DNA of 64,000 nt. It comes from Rhizobium sp. BK251. Its GTDB lineage: Bacteria > Pseudomonadota > Alphaproteobacteria > Rhizobiales > Rhizobiaceae. The notes under the pieces are model-generated. The model was not told the DNA's origin, did not search any database, and saw nothing but the letters and a program-made list of their open reading frames with translations. The stretch lies in NCBI RefSeq assembly GCF_004345245.1, contig NZ_SLUQ01000005.1, forward strand, positions 1 through 64,000, written 5' to 3'. Position 1 is the first letter of the stretch, and each line of letters begins with the position of its first letter. The position numbers and the translations under genes are program-made. This document shows positions 29,710 through 39,593 of this stretch, piece by piece.

Positions 29710-31029
29710 CTAGAGCCAGCCTCCCGTAAACCCCGCGCGGCGCAATCCGCTCACGACGGGGCGGCAGCGTTTCATGATGTCCCAGAGCAGCCCAGTCCGA
29801 TAGTTTTCGATCATCAGCACAACCGGTCCCTGGTCGATCCCGAAGTGATAGGGGCTTACCCACCATCCCGTCGGACTGGTCTCCACGCCATATGTCTGGT
29901 TGAACGACGGCTTGAAGCCGTAAAGCCGGGTCATGCCGAGATCCTTGCGCGCAAAGTTTCTCACCGTCGGCACGACGATCTCCGGCGCGAAGGGCAATGA
30001 AGCGATGACAGCCCAAGGCGAGATCGTGCCGTCATCCGGCCCGAATGGGGCGCCGCGCGCGATGTAGTCGAAGAATTCATGCTCCACGCCGTTGATCGTT
30101 CGCTTGCCCCAGCCCGGTCCGTCGCTTGCGGTGAAGCCCCAGCAATGTTCCCCATAGCCCGCGAAGCCCAATGGATTGCGAATAGCGTATTGCTGCTGCA
30201 CGAACGTCGCGCGACGGCTGTTTTCGAAATAGTCGCTGTCGTGGTCGCGCATGAACTCGTCGCGGATGCCGCGAAAGTCGATCCACATGTGCGACAGCTG
30301 GTGGGTGAACAGGGGCCCTGAATACAGGAGTTCGTGGCCGTAGATGTTCCTCCATTCGTAGGTTTCGGTGTAGGCAGCAAAGCTCTCGGGCGGCAATGGG
30401 TGCGTTGGCGAGCCGAGGCCGATGATGTAGAGCAGCAGGCCTTCGTCGTAGCCGCGCCAGCGATAGGGAATGAAGCCGCTCTCCGGACGCCAGCCGTGTG
30501 TCAGGGTAGCGCCCCCATCGCGCGCCCAGTTCCAGTCTGCCCGCTCGTAAAGCGCCATGGCAAGCTGGCGGATTTCCGCTTCGTCGGCGGTGTCGCCATC
30601 GAAATAGGTGGCGACCGTAAGGGCGCCCGCGAACAGGAAAGCCGAGTCGATCGTCGACAACTCGCATTGCCAGACCCGGCGCCCCGTTTCGATGTCCAGA
30701 AAATGGTAGAAGAATCCCTTGTAGCCGGATGAATCGGCCTCGGGTCCTTGCGGACAGGCCATCAGGTAGCTCAGGCGTTTGCGGGTCATCTTCGCTGCAA
30801 ATTCGCGGATGATGACGCCCCGCTCCACGACGACGGGGATGGTCGCCAAGGCCATGCCGATTGCCGCGATGCTTGCCGGAGCATTCGGTTCCGTCTTGTC
30901 GCGCACCAGCCCGTTGTCAGGGTTCGTGCAGTGGAGATAGTACAACAGGGTGGTGAACTGCAGCCGACCGAGATCCTGCTCCGTCGGCAAGCGGTCGAGA
31001 TCTTGGTCTGTCGAGAGCATTTCAGACAT
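29710..31029 (-). CDS. GH144/glucoamylase-like protein (PF10091 type)
   Basis: A 439-aa (alpha/alpha)6-barrel protein. It matches the glucoamylase-like domain found in the middle of cyclic beta-1,2-glucan synthases: LQFTTLLYYLHCTNPDNGLV, GYKGFFYHFLDIETGRRVW, STIDSAFLFAG, GWRPESGFIPYRWRGYDEG, and C-terminal VETSPTGWWVSPYHFGIDQG. Free-standing relatives are endo-beta-1,2-glucanases (GH144) or transglycosylases (GH189). No signal peptide is seen, so it probably acts in the cytoplasm. It begins 5 bases after the GH94 stop, so the two are coupled. Confidence 0.85.
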   Translation of the reverse strand: MSEMLSTDQDLDRLPTEQDLGRLQFTTLLYYLHCTNPDNGLVRDKTEPNAPASIAAIGMALATIPVVVERGVIIREFAAKMTRKRLSYLMACPQGPEADSSGYKGFFYHFLDIETGRRVWQCELSTIDSAFLFAGALTVATYFDGDTADEAEIRQLAMALYERADWNWARDGGATLTHGWRPESGFIPYRWRGYDEGLLLYIIGLGSPTHPLPPESFAAYTETYEWRNIYGHELLYSGPLFTHQLSHMWIDFRGIRDEFMRDHDSDYFENSRRATFVQQQYAIRNPLGFAGYGEHCWGFTASDGPGWGKRTINGVEHEFFDYIARGAPFGPDDGTISPWAVIASLPFAPEIVVPTVRNFARKDLGMTRLYGFKPSFNQTYGVETSPTGWWVSPYHFGIDQGPVVLMIENYRTGLLWDIMKRCRPVVSGLRRAGFTGGWL

Positions 31030-31034
31030 GATTT

Positions 31035-34000
31035 CTAACCAATCATGACGTGGACGTCGTGCGTGCGTCCGTCGTCCGTGAGCAGCACGCTTTCGTTCGC
31101 CACGGCTTTCCCGTCGAGCGCCACGGACTGCACGGCCCTGCCTGCGCCCTTGGAGTTGTCGAAACGGATATGGTAGGTCGCGGATCCGTATCGGTAGGTG
31201 ATCTCATAGCCCGGCCAGCTTGCCGGAACGCATGGCTCGAACCGCAGAAATTGGCCTTGCCGGTGAAAACCAAGGATCGCCTCGAGCCCCACACGATAGA
31301 GCCAGCTGGCGGATCCGGTGTACCAGGTCCAGCCGCCCCGACCGGTATGCGGAACGGCCCCATAGATATCGGCGCTGACCACATATGGCTCCACTTTGTA
31401 GCGTTCGACCTCGTCTCTCGTCGACGCGTGGTAGATCGGGTTGATCTGGTTCCAGAGCTTTAGCGCGAGATCGCCGTCGCCTTGCAATGCGGTCGCCCAG
31501 ACGACCCAGGTTGCCGCATGGGTGTATTGCCCGCCATTTTCACGGATGCCTGGGACGTAGCCCTTGATGTAGCCCGGTTGCAGGGAGCCCTTGTCAAAGG
31601 GTGGATCGAAGAGCTTGATCAGCTTGTCCTTCTCGAGGACAAGCCGGTCGCGGACCGCACGCATCGCCCGCGACGCCCGCTCAGCATCCGCTTCGCCTGA
31701 AATGACCGCCCAGGCTTGCGGGATGGCGTCGATCTGGCATTCGTCGTTCAAGAACGAGCCGAGCGGAGTGCCGTCATCGAAATATGCCCGGCGATACCAG
31801 CCACCGTCCCATGCGTTGTCCTCGAGGGCTGTGCGCAGGGCCTCGGCCCGTTCGCGGCACCAGGCGGCGCGGTCCTGATCGTCACGCGACGCTGAGATCG
31901 TGGCGAATGATTTGAGGACAGTCAGAAAGAACCAGCCGTTCCAGACGCTCTCGCCCTTGCCTTCGGCGCCGACCCTGTTCATGCCATCGTTCCAGTCGCC
32001 CGTTCCCATGAGGGGAAGGCCGTGGCTGCCCAGCCGATAGCCGTGTTCCATCGCGCGGACGCAGTGCTCGTAGATCGTGCCGGCCTGATTGCTGATTGCA
32101 GGCCGGTTGAAGTCTTCCTCCTGATCGTCTCGCAGCACCGGTGACTCGATGAAGGGCACCATTTCGTCGAGCAGTTGAACGTCGCCGGTCGTCAAAACAT
32201 AATAATGAACGACGAAGGGCAGGAAATAGAGGTCGTCGGTGATCCGGGTGCGCACGCCGACGCCGGAGGGCGGGTGCCACCAGTGCTGGACGTCCCCCTC
32301 CTCGAATTGCCGCGCAGCGGCGCGAAGGATTTGGGCGCGAGTCTCGTTCGGTGCGCTATGAACCAGCGCCATCACGTCCTGGAGCTGATCCCGGAAACCG
32401 TAAGCGCCGCCCGACTGATAGTTGGATGTGCGCGCCCAGAGGCGGCAGGCGAGGACCTGATACAACAGCCAGCGGTTTATCATGAAGTTCATGCCGGGGT
32501 CCGGTGTCGCCACGCGGATAGTGTCCAGAACGTCATTCCACTGGTGCAATACGTCCGAAAGGCTTTGCTGCGCCCGATCGGCATTGGCATGCTCGCGAAC
32601 CAGCCTGCGCACCTGCTCGAGGTCAGCGCCCTGCCCGAGGACAAAGACGACATCCCTGGTCTCTCCCGGCGGTATTGAAAGATCGACCATCAATGCGGCG
32701 CATGGATCCTGCAGCGGGTCGAAGCGTTCCGCCAGATTGGTTCGCTTCAGGGCCGCCGGACGGGATATCGATCCGTATCTGCCGAGAAACTCGGTGCGGT
32801 CGGATGTCGTTGATGTCGCCGCCGGACTCGCGGCAGCGAAAGCCAGCTCTCCCGAGAAGTCGCCGGCCCAGGGGTTCCTCGCCACGATCGCGCCCGACTC
32901 GGCGTCGCGCTCGCACACGACCTGCATGGCGGCATCTGCGCGCTGCGTTCCAAGTACCCACTCGACGAAGTATGTTGCCGTGAGGCGGCGGTTTCGGGAG
33001 CCCTCGTTGCTGAGTTTCAGGCGGATGATCTTGACCGGATCCTGCCTTGGAACGAAGACCGTCATCTCCTGTTTGAGCTGTCGGCTCTGATTGGTGTACC
33101 GGCTGTAGCCCCGGCCGTGGCGGACTGTCACGAGCGCATGCTGTCCGAGCGGCAGCGGTGTCGGCGTCCAGACCTCTCCGGTTTCTTCGTCGCGCAGGTA
33201 AACGACCTCCCCAGGCTGATCCGAGACCGGATCGTTCGACCACGGCGTGAGCCGGTTCATCTGGCTGTTCGCCGACCAAGTGTAGCCAAGGCCGGCTTCG
33301 GTCGTCAGGCAACCGAAGTTCGGATTCGCGGTGACGTTGGTCCAGGGTGCCGGTGGCAAGCCCGCCGGATGCGACTTGATGCCGTCCACCCTAACGACAT
33401 ACTCGTGCCCGCCTTCGGTGAAGCCCCCGAATTCGTTCCAGTAATGCAGATCCTCGGTCGGGGCAGGAGGCGTTTCCGCGCGGTTCTCGCTTGCCCGAAC
33501 GGTCCTCATCCGCAAGGGAGGTGATGCGGCAGGGGATTTTCGGTCGAGGTGGTCTGCGAGCTTGCCGCCGCCTGACAGGACGAGACGGGCCGCGGCGGCG
33601 ATTGTCGCCAGATGTTCCTTCGAGGTGCCGGTATCGGAAAGGAAGAATATACCGCCCGGCTTGCCGATCATTTCTGCCTGCGGACCTGAAAGGAACGTGC
33701 CTTTCAGCTGGTCAGCGCCGTTTTCACCGCGCTCATCAAACAGCACGAGGTCAAATGCCAGACCCCGGCGGCGGGCAAAGTCGTGGCCCCTCGTTACTTC
33801 GCGCAGGAGGGCTTCATCGCGCGTCATATCGAAACGAACCAAGGCGATCGGTAGGTCGCCGGAAATGCCGTGCGCCCAGAGCGCGGCCCGATCCAAACGA
33901 GCCTGCTTGAATCCGTTCGCCTGCCGCATGGCCGGATCGGCGAATACCATGGTCCCGGCAAGGTGGTTGAACAGCGAGACATCCTCGGGCGTCAGCCTGC

Positions 34001-34958
34001 ACTCTTCAAGCTCGCGCTCAAAACTCTTCAATGCGCCGGAAAACGCTTGCTCGACCGCGTCCATCGTCGCGTATCTTTCGGCGATTGCCTCGACTGCCGC
34101 TTGGTTGTCCGCGGCTCCTGTCACAAAGACGACCTGGGCCTTAGCGCCGGGGCCGAGACGGACCGTTCGCCGCAGGCAGAAGACCGGATCAAGGACGGGG
34201 CCGGTCGTTCCGGAAAGCGATGCGCCTGCGTCGAGCATTGCGGGATTGGCGGCCGTGCGGCCGCGTCCAAGGAAGCGGAACCGATCGGTCTCGTATTCGG
34301 GCTTCTGTCGGGTCTGCTGGCTCGATGCGGAAACATGGACGGCCCAGGCCGGCGTCTCCTTCGCGTCGCGTGGCCTGCGACGCGCGAACAGGGCGCCGGT
34401 CTCTGCGTCATACCGTGTTTCGACAAAGAGTTTGGCAAAGGCTGGATGCGCCCTGTCTGCGCGACGGTTGTTGAGACAGACTTCGGCGAAGCTGGTCAGC
34501 TCGAGGGTGCGTTCGTTCGCACCATGATTGCTGATTGTCAGCGCGCGCACTTCCGCGTCGGCGTCGGCGGCGACGCAGACCTTCCAGGCTATTTCTATGT
34601 CGCCGGCGCGGCAGCGGAACTCGGCCCGATCCCCATGAAAGGCATTGTCGTAGAGATCGACAGGTTCGGTAATCGGCTGCCTGCCAATCGACCACAGCCT
34701 GTTATCGCCGAGATCGCGAACGTAGCAGAACTGCCCCCAGCAATCGCGCGTGACGTCTTCCTGCCACCGAGTTACGTCGATGCCCCGCCAGGCGCCGTAG
34801 CCGGCACCCGCGGCCGTCAGCAGGACACCGTAGCTGCCGTTTGAAAGCAGGGCGACGCCGGACCCCGGAGTCGGCCCCGCAACGCTATCATGTCGAACCG
34901 TCTCGGCAGCGTCTGCTGGCACGGGAACCTCCATTCGCTCGGCCTTTTGCTCAGGCAT
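31035..34958 (-). CDS. GH94 phosphorylase-like protein (NdvB C-terminal-like)
   Basis: A 1307-aa protein. It has two supersandwich segments of the Glyco_transf_36 type (one in the first 300 residues, one near 500-780), then an (alpha/alpha)6 catalytic barrel. The catalytic acid is Asp991 in GTGDWNDGMN, the GH94 hallmark; PGYIKGYVPGIRENGGQYTH and TGSASWLYRVGLE follow. Such enzymes phosphorolyse beta-glucosides; beta-1,2-glucan (sophoro-oligosaccharide) phosphorylase is most likely from the paired GH144-like gene and likeness to NdvB. There is no GT84 membrane domain. The ATG at 34958 was preferred to a GTG at 34982 because it overlaps the end of a leader frame with a strong ribosome site. Confidence 0.85.
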   Translation of the reverse strand: MPEQKAERMEVPVPADAAETVRHDSVAGPTPGSGVALLSNGSYGVLLTAAGAGYGAWRGIDVTRWQEDVTRDCWGQFCYVRDLGDNRLWSIGRQPITEPVDLYDNAFHGDRAEFRCRAGDIEIAWKVCVAADADAEVRALTISNHGANERTLELTSFAEVCLNNRRADRAHPAFAKLFVETRYDAETGALFARRRPRDAKETPAWAVHVSASSQQTRQKPEYETDRFRFLGRGRTAANPAMLDAGASLSGTTGPVLDPVFCLRRTVRLGPGAKAQVVFVTGAADNQAAVEAIAERYATMDAVEQAFSGALKSFERELEECRLTPEDVSLFNHLAGTMVFADPAMRQANGFKQARLDRAALWAHGISGDLPIALVRFDMTRDEALLREVTRGHDFARRRGLAFDLVLFDERGENGADQLKGTFLSGPQAEMIGKPGGIFFLSDTGTSKEHLATIAAAARLVLSGGGKLADHLDRKSPAASPPLRMRTVRASENRAETPPAPTEDLHYWNEFGGFTEGGHEYVVRVDGIKSHPAGLPPAPWTNVTANPNFGCLTTEAGLGYTWSANSQMNRLTPWSNDPVSDQPGEVVYLRDEETGEVWTPTPLPLGQHALVTVRHGRGYSRYTNQSRQLKQEMTVFVPRQDPVKIIRLKLSNEGSRNRRLTATYFVEWVLGTQRADAAMQVVCERDAESGAIVARNPWAGDFSGELAFAAASPAATSTTSDRTEFLGRYGSISRPAALKRTNLAERFDPLQDPCAALMVDLSIPPGETRDVVFVLGQGADLEQVRRLVREHANADRAQQSLSDVLHQWNDVLDTIRVATPDPGMNFMINRWLLYQVLACRLWARTSNYQSGGAYGFRDQLQDVMALVHSAPNETRAQILRAAARQFEEGDVQHWWHPPSGVGVRTRITDDLYFLPFVVHYYVLTTGDVQLLDEMVPFIESPVLRDDQEEDFNRPAISNQAGTIYEHCVRAMEHGYRLGSHGLPLMGTGDWNDGMNRVGAEGKGESVWNGWFFLTVLKSFATISASRDDQDRAAWCRERAEALRTALEDNAWDGGWYRRAYFDDGTPLGSFLNDECQIDAIPQAWAVISGEADAERASRAMRAVRDRLVLEKDKLIKLFDPPFDKGSLQPGYIKGYVPGIRENGGQYTHAATWVVWATALQGDGDLALKLWNQINPIYHASTRDEVERYKVEPYVVSADIYGAVPHTGRGGWTWYTGSASWLYRVGLEAILGFHRQGQFLRFEPCVPASWPGYEITYRYGSATYHIRFDNSKGAGRAVQSVALDGKAVANESVLLTDDGRTHDVHVMIG

Positions 34959-35007
34959 TGTCCGCTTCGGTGTTCTCCGCACTGCTTGCCGTCTTCAGCG
35001 AAACCAT
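34951..35007 (-). CDS. Possible 18-codon leader peptide of the GH94 gene
   Basis: An open frame of 18 codons (MVSLKTASSAENTEADNA) with a very strong ribosome site (GAGGGAGGAG, 3-4 bases before the ATG at 35007). Its stop TGA at 34953-34951 lies inside the first codons of the GH94 gene, in another frame, giving an ATG...TGA overlap. The GH94 start itself has only a distant ribosome site. Translational coupling is therefore likely. It may instead be just a mis-set start of the GH94 gene through a frame error. Confidence 0.4.
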   Translation of the reverse strand: MVSLKTASSAENTEADNA

Positions 35008-35293
35008 GGTCTCCTCCCTCGAGCCCAGATTGCTACGGTAAGATCTTCCAAGGCAAAATATTCTGATTTTTCAGGCCGATGCCAGGGTCGAGGGCGCCGA
35101 TACAATCCGCATTTGCGAAGCTCGGTCCTCCACGCGCCTGGCTCTCCATGCTTCATCCCGCGATTGGTTGCGGTTTCGCGCCAAGGTTCCAATGCGCGGC
35201 CGCATACTCGCACAAACGTGTCTGGCACACAGTAAAATCCAATGGAACTCAGAGCTCAACCCCGAAATGGGCTCCGATTTCGAAAATCATGCG

Positions 35294-36985
35294 CTATGCC
35301 CGGCTTGGCGTCCATGTCCACTTACCATCCTCACGGAATTCCAGGACCGCGTCGTAGATATCGCGCGGTTCCTCGGCGCCTGCGTTGTTGATGTAGCCGA
35401 TCGAACGTGCGGAAAGCATCTGCAGGATCTTATCAAGCTGTTGCGGCCCCAGTGTCGTGTTGACCCGATCCAGGAAGGCGAACCGCGGGGCTGCGAGAAG
35501 AAGGCCGGCGAGCGCCAGAAGCTGTTGCTCGTGAAGCGCAAGCACCATTTCCCAGTCGGTCTCGGTGTCCAATCCGCCAAGCGCGTGCTCAAGCACCTGT
35601 TCGAGGCCGAGCTCGTGCAGCAGCTGGACAATGTGTTCGTCCGATATTTTGTCCCTGTTCTCACCGCGCACGAGAACCTGGCGCAAGGTGCCGGTCGGCA
35701 GGTAGGGCCGTTGCGGGACAAACAATATGTCGCCAGGAGGCGGACGGATGGTGCGCCCGGTTCCGTTGACGGAGATTCCGGCTGTCGCGCGAAACAACGC
35801 CGTGCCCGCAGCCGGCGCCGATCCAGTGATCAGGACGCGCGACCCGCAAGGGATCGATACCGACAGGTCCTTGAAGAGGGGCGTGCCGTTTGCCGATGAC
35901 AGCACGGTCAAGTCCTCATAGGCGAGCCGATCCTTTTCCTCGACAATCTCGACGCCCGAACCCGGCGGCGTTCGCGACTGTTCGATGGCCTCCAGCAGGG
36001 AGCTGAGCCGGGCGACGACCGCGGCGAACGTAGAGAGCGACTGGAACTGCGTCACAATCAGCGAAAAGGCGCCCACAAGCAAAGCGAAGGCCCCGGCTGA
36101 TTGGGTGATCACGCCGAAGCCGATGCTCCCGGCGATGTAGGCAGGAGCCACGATCAGGGCCGGAATTATCTGGATCAGCCAGTTGTATCCGGTGGTGAAG
36201 AAGCCGACATTGCGGTTGATGGCTATGATCTGGCGAAAATTGGCGACCACCGTGTCGAGCCGCTGCATCAGGCGCGCCGTCTGGCGCTGCTCGTCTCGCG
36301 CCAGCATGACGGGTTCTGCGTTTTCCCGAACCTCGATCAAGCCGGATCGGAAGTTGGCTTCCTTGTCGAGCTGGTTGTAGTTCAGGCTGATGAGCGGGCG
36401 TCCCAGCGCAATCGTCAAATACGAGCCGCAAGCGGCATAAAGGACAGCCACCACGAACAGCAGCGGACTGATCGACCAGAGCACGCCGGCAAAGGCCAGG
36501 ATCGTGAGAGTGCTGTTGAGCAGCATGAGGATGAAGGAGAGCGTGGTAACCGTGAACGCACGAATGTCGTCGGCGATCCGCTGGTCGGGGTTGGTGAGTT
36601 GGCCCGAGACGCCAAGATGATAGTATGTTCCATCGGCGAGATAGAAATTGACCGCCCGCCGGGTGAGGAATTCTCGCCAGAGCAGCGCAAGGCGCTCCTC
36701 GATGAAGCGGGCGACGACGGCAACGATCGTCAATGATGCAAACACGCCTATGTAAAACACCGCCTGCCGGATGAATTCAGCCGTCTGGCGATCGGCGATC
36801 GCCGTCATGAAGTTTCGTCCCACGTAGCTGTTGACCACATTCAGGCCGCTGACGCCGCACAACAATGCGACGAGCATGGCAAACATCATTCTGGCCTTGC
36901 CACCGACCTCGGAGCTGGCGAAGTTCTTCACTGCTTGCGCAAAGCGAACGCCAGTTACCTTCAGCGGGATTGGTTTCGTATCCAT
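35294..36985 (-). CDS. ABC half-transporter with degenerate ATPase motifs
   Basis: A 563-aa protein of the SbmA/YddA-like ABC_membrane_2 family: about six helices in residues 30-310 and a nucleotide-binding domain at 355-555. The membrane part is well kept (WREFLTRRAVNFYLADGTYY, NPDQRIADDIR). In the ATPase, Walker A is GSAPAAGTA (388-396) with no Lys, the LSGGE signature is LALHE (482-486), Walker B ends FAFLDR (502-507) where a catalytic Glu is expected, and the switch His near 530 is absent. Only the Q-loop (VPQRPYLPTG) looks normal. The frame is open throughout. The start at 36985 follows CGAGGG; the frame extends 70 codons further without a ribosome site. Confidence 0.85.
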   Translation of the reverse strand: MDTKPIPLKVTGVRFAQAVKNFASSEVGGKARMMFAMLVALLCGVSGLNVVNSYVGRNFMTAIADRQTAEFIRQAVFYIGVFASLTIVAVVARFIEERLALLWREFLTRRAVNFYLADGTYYHLGVSGQLTNPDQRIADDIRAFTVTTLSFILMLLNSTLTILAFAGVLWSISPLLFVVAVLYAACGSYLTIALGRPLISLNYNQLDKEANFRSGLIEVRENAEPVMLARDEQRQTARLMQRLDTVVANFRQIIAINRNVGFFTTGYNWLIQIIPALIVAPAYIAGSIGFGVITQSAGAFALLVGAFSLIVTQFQSLSTFAAVVARLSSLLEAIEQSRTPPGSGVEIVEEKDRLAYEDLTVLSSANGTPLFKDLSVSIPCGSRVLITGSAPAAGTALFRATAGISVNGTGRTIRPPPGDILFVPQRPYLPTGTLRQVLVRGENRDKISDEHIVQLLHELGLEQVLEHALGGLDTETDWEMVLALHEQQLLALAGLLLAAPRFAFLDRVNTTLGPQQLDKILQMLSARSIGYINNAGAEEPRDIYDAVLEFREDGKWTWTPSRA

Positions 36986-37467
36986 GACACCCTCGACAGG
37001 TCCAGAGTGATGAGATTGCGTAGCGTTTGGCGCCGATGACGCGGCGCCGGCTGGCTGAGAGGGTTGTGCCTTGGAGAGGAGATGAACAGCAGCGCCAGGC
37101 CGCGTAAATTCTCGACGATCGGCGCACTGTCGTATCGGGTAGAACGCAGCCCTGGCGAATTGAAGCTCGCTTGCGGTCGCCCTGCGAAGAGCCATGCGTG
37201 CAAACGAACCGATTCGACTTCTCGATGAATGCCGATCTGCACCAAGCGCCCTCCTGATGGGCGAAACCGTCCCTGGTCAGCAGAACAAGGACGGTTGCGC
37301 CCGTAGAACTCGATCGTTGCCTTTGCTATCCGCCTGGCTGCCGCCACAGCGTCTCGACGTTCTGCATGCTTTGAAAATGCCCCCGCATGTACTCAATTTA
37401 TCTTGTTTCGGCGACCATGACCACCTTGGTGGTCCCGACTTCTGTCCTCGAGTTGCGTTCGCGCTCC
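36986..37467. other. Intergenic region with a small palindrome
   Basis: About 480 bases between the ABC gene and the dipZ-like gene, both on the minus strand. No gene recognised. GACCACC TT GGTGGTC at 37419-37434 is a perfect 7-bp palindrome 34 bases after the dipZ-like stop; it lacks a T-run but could be a weak terminator. Confidence 0.45.
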
Positions 37468-39246
37468 CTAACCGAATGTGAAGGCGTAGGCTTGTACACC
37501 GGGATCCAGGAAGCGGATCTCGAAGTTTCGCGCCTGGACGCTGCCGGACTGGCGAACGAGCTGATAAAGCTTCGTCGTGGTGACGATGCCGTTCCCATCG
37601 GCATCGATATCCGCTCCATGGTCGCTGTCCGGAGCCCTGCCGTCGACCGTCACCTTGAAGCGCACCGGCTTTCCGCCGGCTGCGGGGCCGAGCACGAGAT
37701 GAAGGTCGCGGGCGCTGAAGCGATAGGCGATACCGCCGCCGGGTTGATCGAGCGTCGCTTCCTCTGCGCCGATGGTCCAGGTCCCGGACAGGCCCCATTC
37801 GTTGAGGCCGGGTTCGGCGATCGAATAGTTGCTTGCCGTGTCCGGCTGCAGCCTCTCCGGCGAGACGAAATTCTGCGCCTGCTGGTAGCCGACATAGGTC
37901 TCACCGGAACCAATATTGGCGAGGTCCGGGCTGACCTCCGCGCCTTTCGCGTCGGGCTTGACCGGATCGCTAGCGGCCATCTCGCTGCCCGCTTCGCGCA
38001 GCAGATCCTGGATTGCCTGCTCGGTCTCCTGGTAGTTGCCTTCGCCGAAGTGGTGGTAGCGGATCTGGCCCTTGGCATCGATCAGGTAGTGGGCAGGCCA
38101 ATAGCTGTTCTCAAACGCGCGCCAGATGCGGTAGTCATTGTCGATGGCGACCGGATAGTCGATCCCGAAGTCGGCCATCGCCTTGCTGACATTGTCGACC
38201 TTCTTTTCGAAGGCGAATTCCGGGGCGTGCACGCCGATTACGACAAAGCCCTGGTCCTTGTACTTCTCCGACCAGGCACGGACATAGGGAATGGTGCGGA
38301 TGCAGTTGATGCAGGAGTAGGTCCAGAAATCGACGAGCACCACCTTTCCACGCAGTTGCTCCGTGTTGAGCGGCGGCGAATTCAGCCACTGTACTGCACC
38401 GCCGAGCGAGGGAGCCTGGCCTTCCACGGGTAGATTGCTGCGGAACGGCCGCTTTGTATCGGCGACCGCGATCATCATGCTGTTGTCGGCGACCTCGGAT
38501 GGTGCCCCGACGGCAGTCATTGCGTGGAACCGGTCCAGAACCACCTGTTCAAAGGACGCCGTGCTGGCATAGGACAGGCGAGACAGCAGGCCCGTATCGA
38601 GGCCGAGCGCGATGGTGCCGACGCCGGCCAGCACCAGGGCGCCGAGAACCTGGCGTATCCGTTCGCTTACGCCGAGGTGACGCTTCATTCCGGCGAAGAT
38701 CTTTCCGCCGACGAGCAGCGCGAAGGCAAGCGAGGTTGCCGCGCCGGCCGCATAGGCGAGGAGGAGGGATGTCGTTTCAAGGTTTGCACCCTGCAACGCC
38801 GCGCCGGTCAGAACGAGACCCAGAATCGGTCCGGCGCAGGGTGCCCAGAGCATTCCGGTTGCGACGCCAAGGACAAGCGAGTTGATCACCGTCGGCGCCG
38901 AGCGCGTCGGGTCGGTTGCGTTCACCAGCCTGTTGCCGAAATCGACGACGGGATGGGTGAGCAGGCTTGCGATACGCGGCGAAAGCAGGCTGGCGCCCAG
39001 AACTGCAAGGAGGATGATCGCAGCAATGCGGCCGTATTCGTTTGCCTGGATGGCCCAGCTGCCGCCGACGGCTGCGAGCGTCGCGACAATTGCGAAGGTG
39101 CCGGCCATGCCCGCGAGCATGGGCAGAGTGCTTCTGACGAAAGGCTGCCCCGCACGCGCAAAGACGAAGGGGAGGATGGGGAGGATACACGGGCTGAGGA
39201 TGGTCAGCGCACCTCCAAGATAGGCAATGACAAGAAGCGCCATCAT
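37468..39246 (-). CDS. DipZ-like thiol-disulfide protein (CcdA + TlpA + CBM-like)
   Basis: A 592-aa membrane protein. Residues 1-225 are a CcdA/DsbD-type electron-transfer domain with paired cysteines Cys20 (SPCILP) and Cys137 (WAPCAGP). A thioredoxin-like domain follows (about 270-420) with active site SCINC (312, 315) and FWTYSC. The last 140 residues form a beta-rich domain as in mycobacterial DipZ. It carries reducing power across the membrane to periplasmic thiols. The first of two ATGs (39246) follows AAGGA. Divergent from the Tat-exported hydrolase, which may share its promoter region. Confidence 0.9.
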   Translation of the reverse strand: MMALLVIAYLGGALTILSPCILPILPFVFARAGQPFVRSTLPMLAGMAGTFAIVATLAAVGGSWAIQANEYGRIAAIILLAVLGASLLSPRIASLLTHPVVDFGNRLVNATDPTRSAPTVINSLVLGVATGMLWAPCAGPILGLVLTGAALQGANLETTSLLLAYAAGAATSLAFALLVGGKIFAGMKRHLGVSERIRQVLGALVLAGVGTIALGLDTGLLSRLSYASTASFEQVVLDRFHAMTAVGAPSEVADNSMMIAVADTKRPFRSNLPVEGQAPSLGGAVQWLNSPPLNTEQLRGKVVLVDFWTYSCINCIRTIPYVRAWSEKYKDQGFVVIGVHAPEFAFEKKVDNVSKAMADFGIDYPVAIDNDYRIWRAFENSYWPAHYLIDAKGQIRYHHFGEGNYQETEQAIQDLLREAGSEMAASDPVKPDAKGAEVSPDLANIGSGETYVGYQQAQNFVSPERLQPDTASNYSIAEPGLNEWGLSGTWTIGAEEATLDQPGGGIAYRFSARDLHLVLGPAAGGKPVRFKVTVDGRAPDSDHGADIDADGNGIVTTTKLYQLVRQSGSVQARNFEIRFLDPGVQAYAFTFG

Positions 39247-39593
39247 TGTTTCCTTTTCAACCGGTTGATCGGGCTCTGGCCGGCGATTTGCCTGGACCAG
39301 CGACGGGCCAATCTGGTCGGGGCCAGGTATCCCCGATGTGTCCGGCTTTCGTGGAAAAGGTATCGAAATGTAGGAAACGGCCGGGATCGCTACAGAGCGA
39401 CACAAAATGCTCGAGGCAGTTTTTGCGGACCGGCATCGTCAATCCGCGATGAGGCGGGCGCGGCTGAATTGTATCGGAGTGTATCGGCAGCCGCGAAAGC
39501 TACATCCTCATGCAAAAGCTGACGGCGTGCGACACATCCGCGATACATGCCGCCGGTCTTCTTGGCCTCGTGACCAATTGACAGGAGAGATCG
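39247..39593. other. Divergent promoter region
   Basis: About 350 bases between the dipZ-like gene and the alpha/beta hydrolase. No gene seen; it must hold both promoters. I see no clear operator. Confidence 0.4.

Noticed and set aside
33870..34844. Long plus-strand frames across the GH94 gene
   Set aside because: No family resemblance; the GH94 reading is certain from its catalytic motif.
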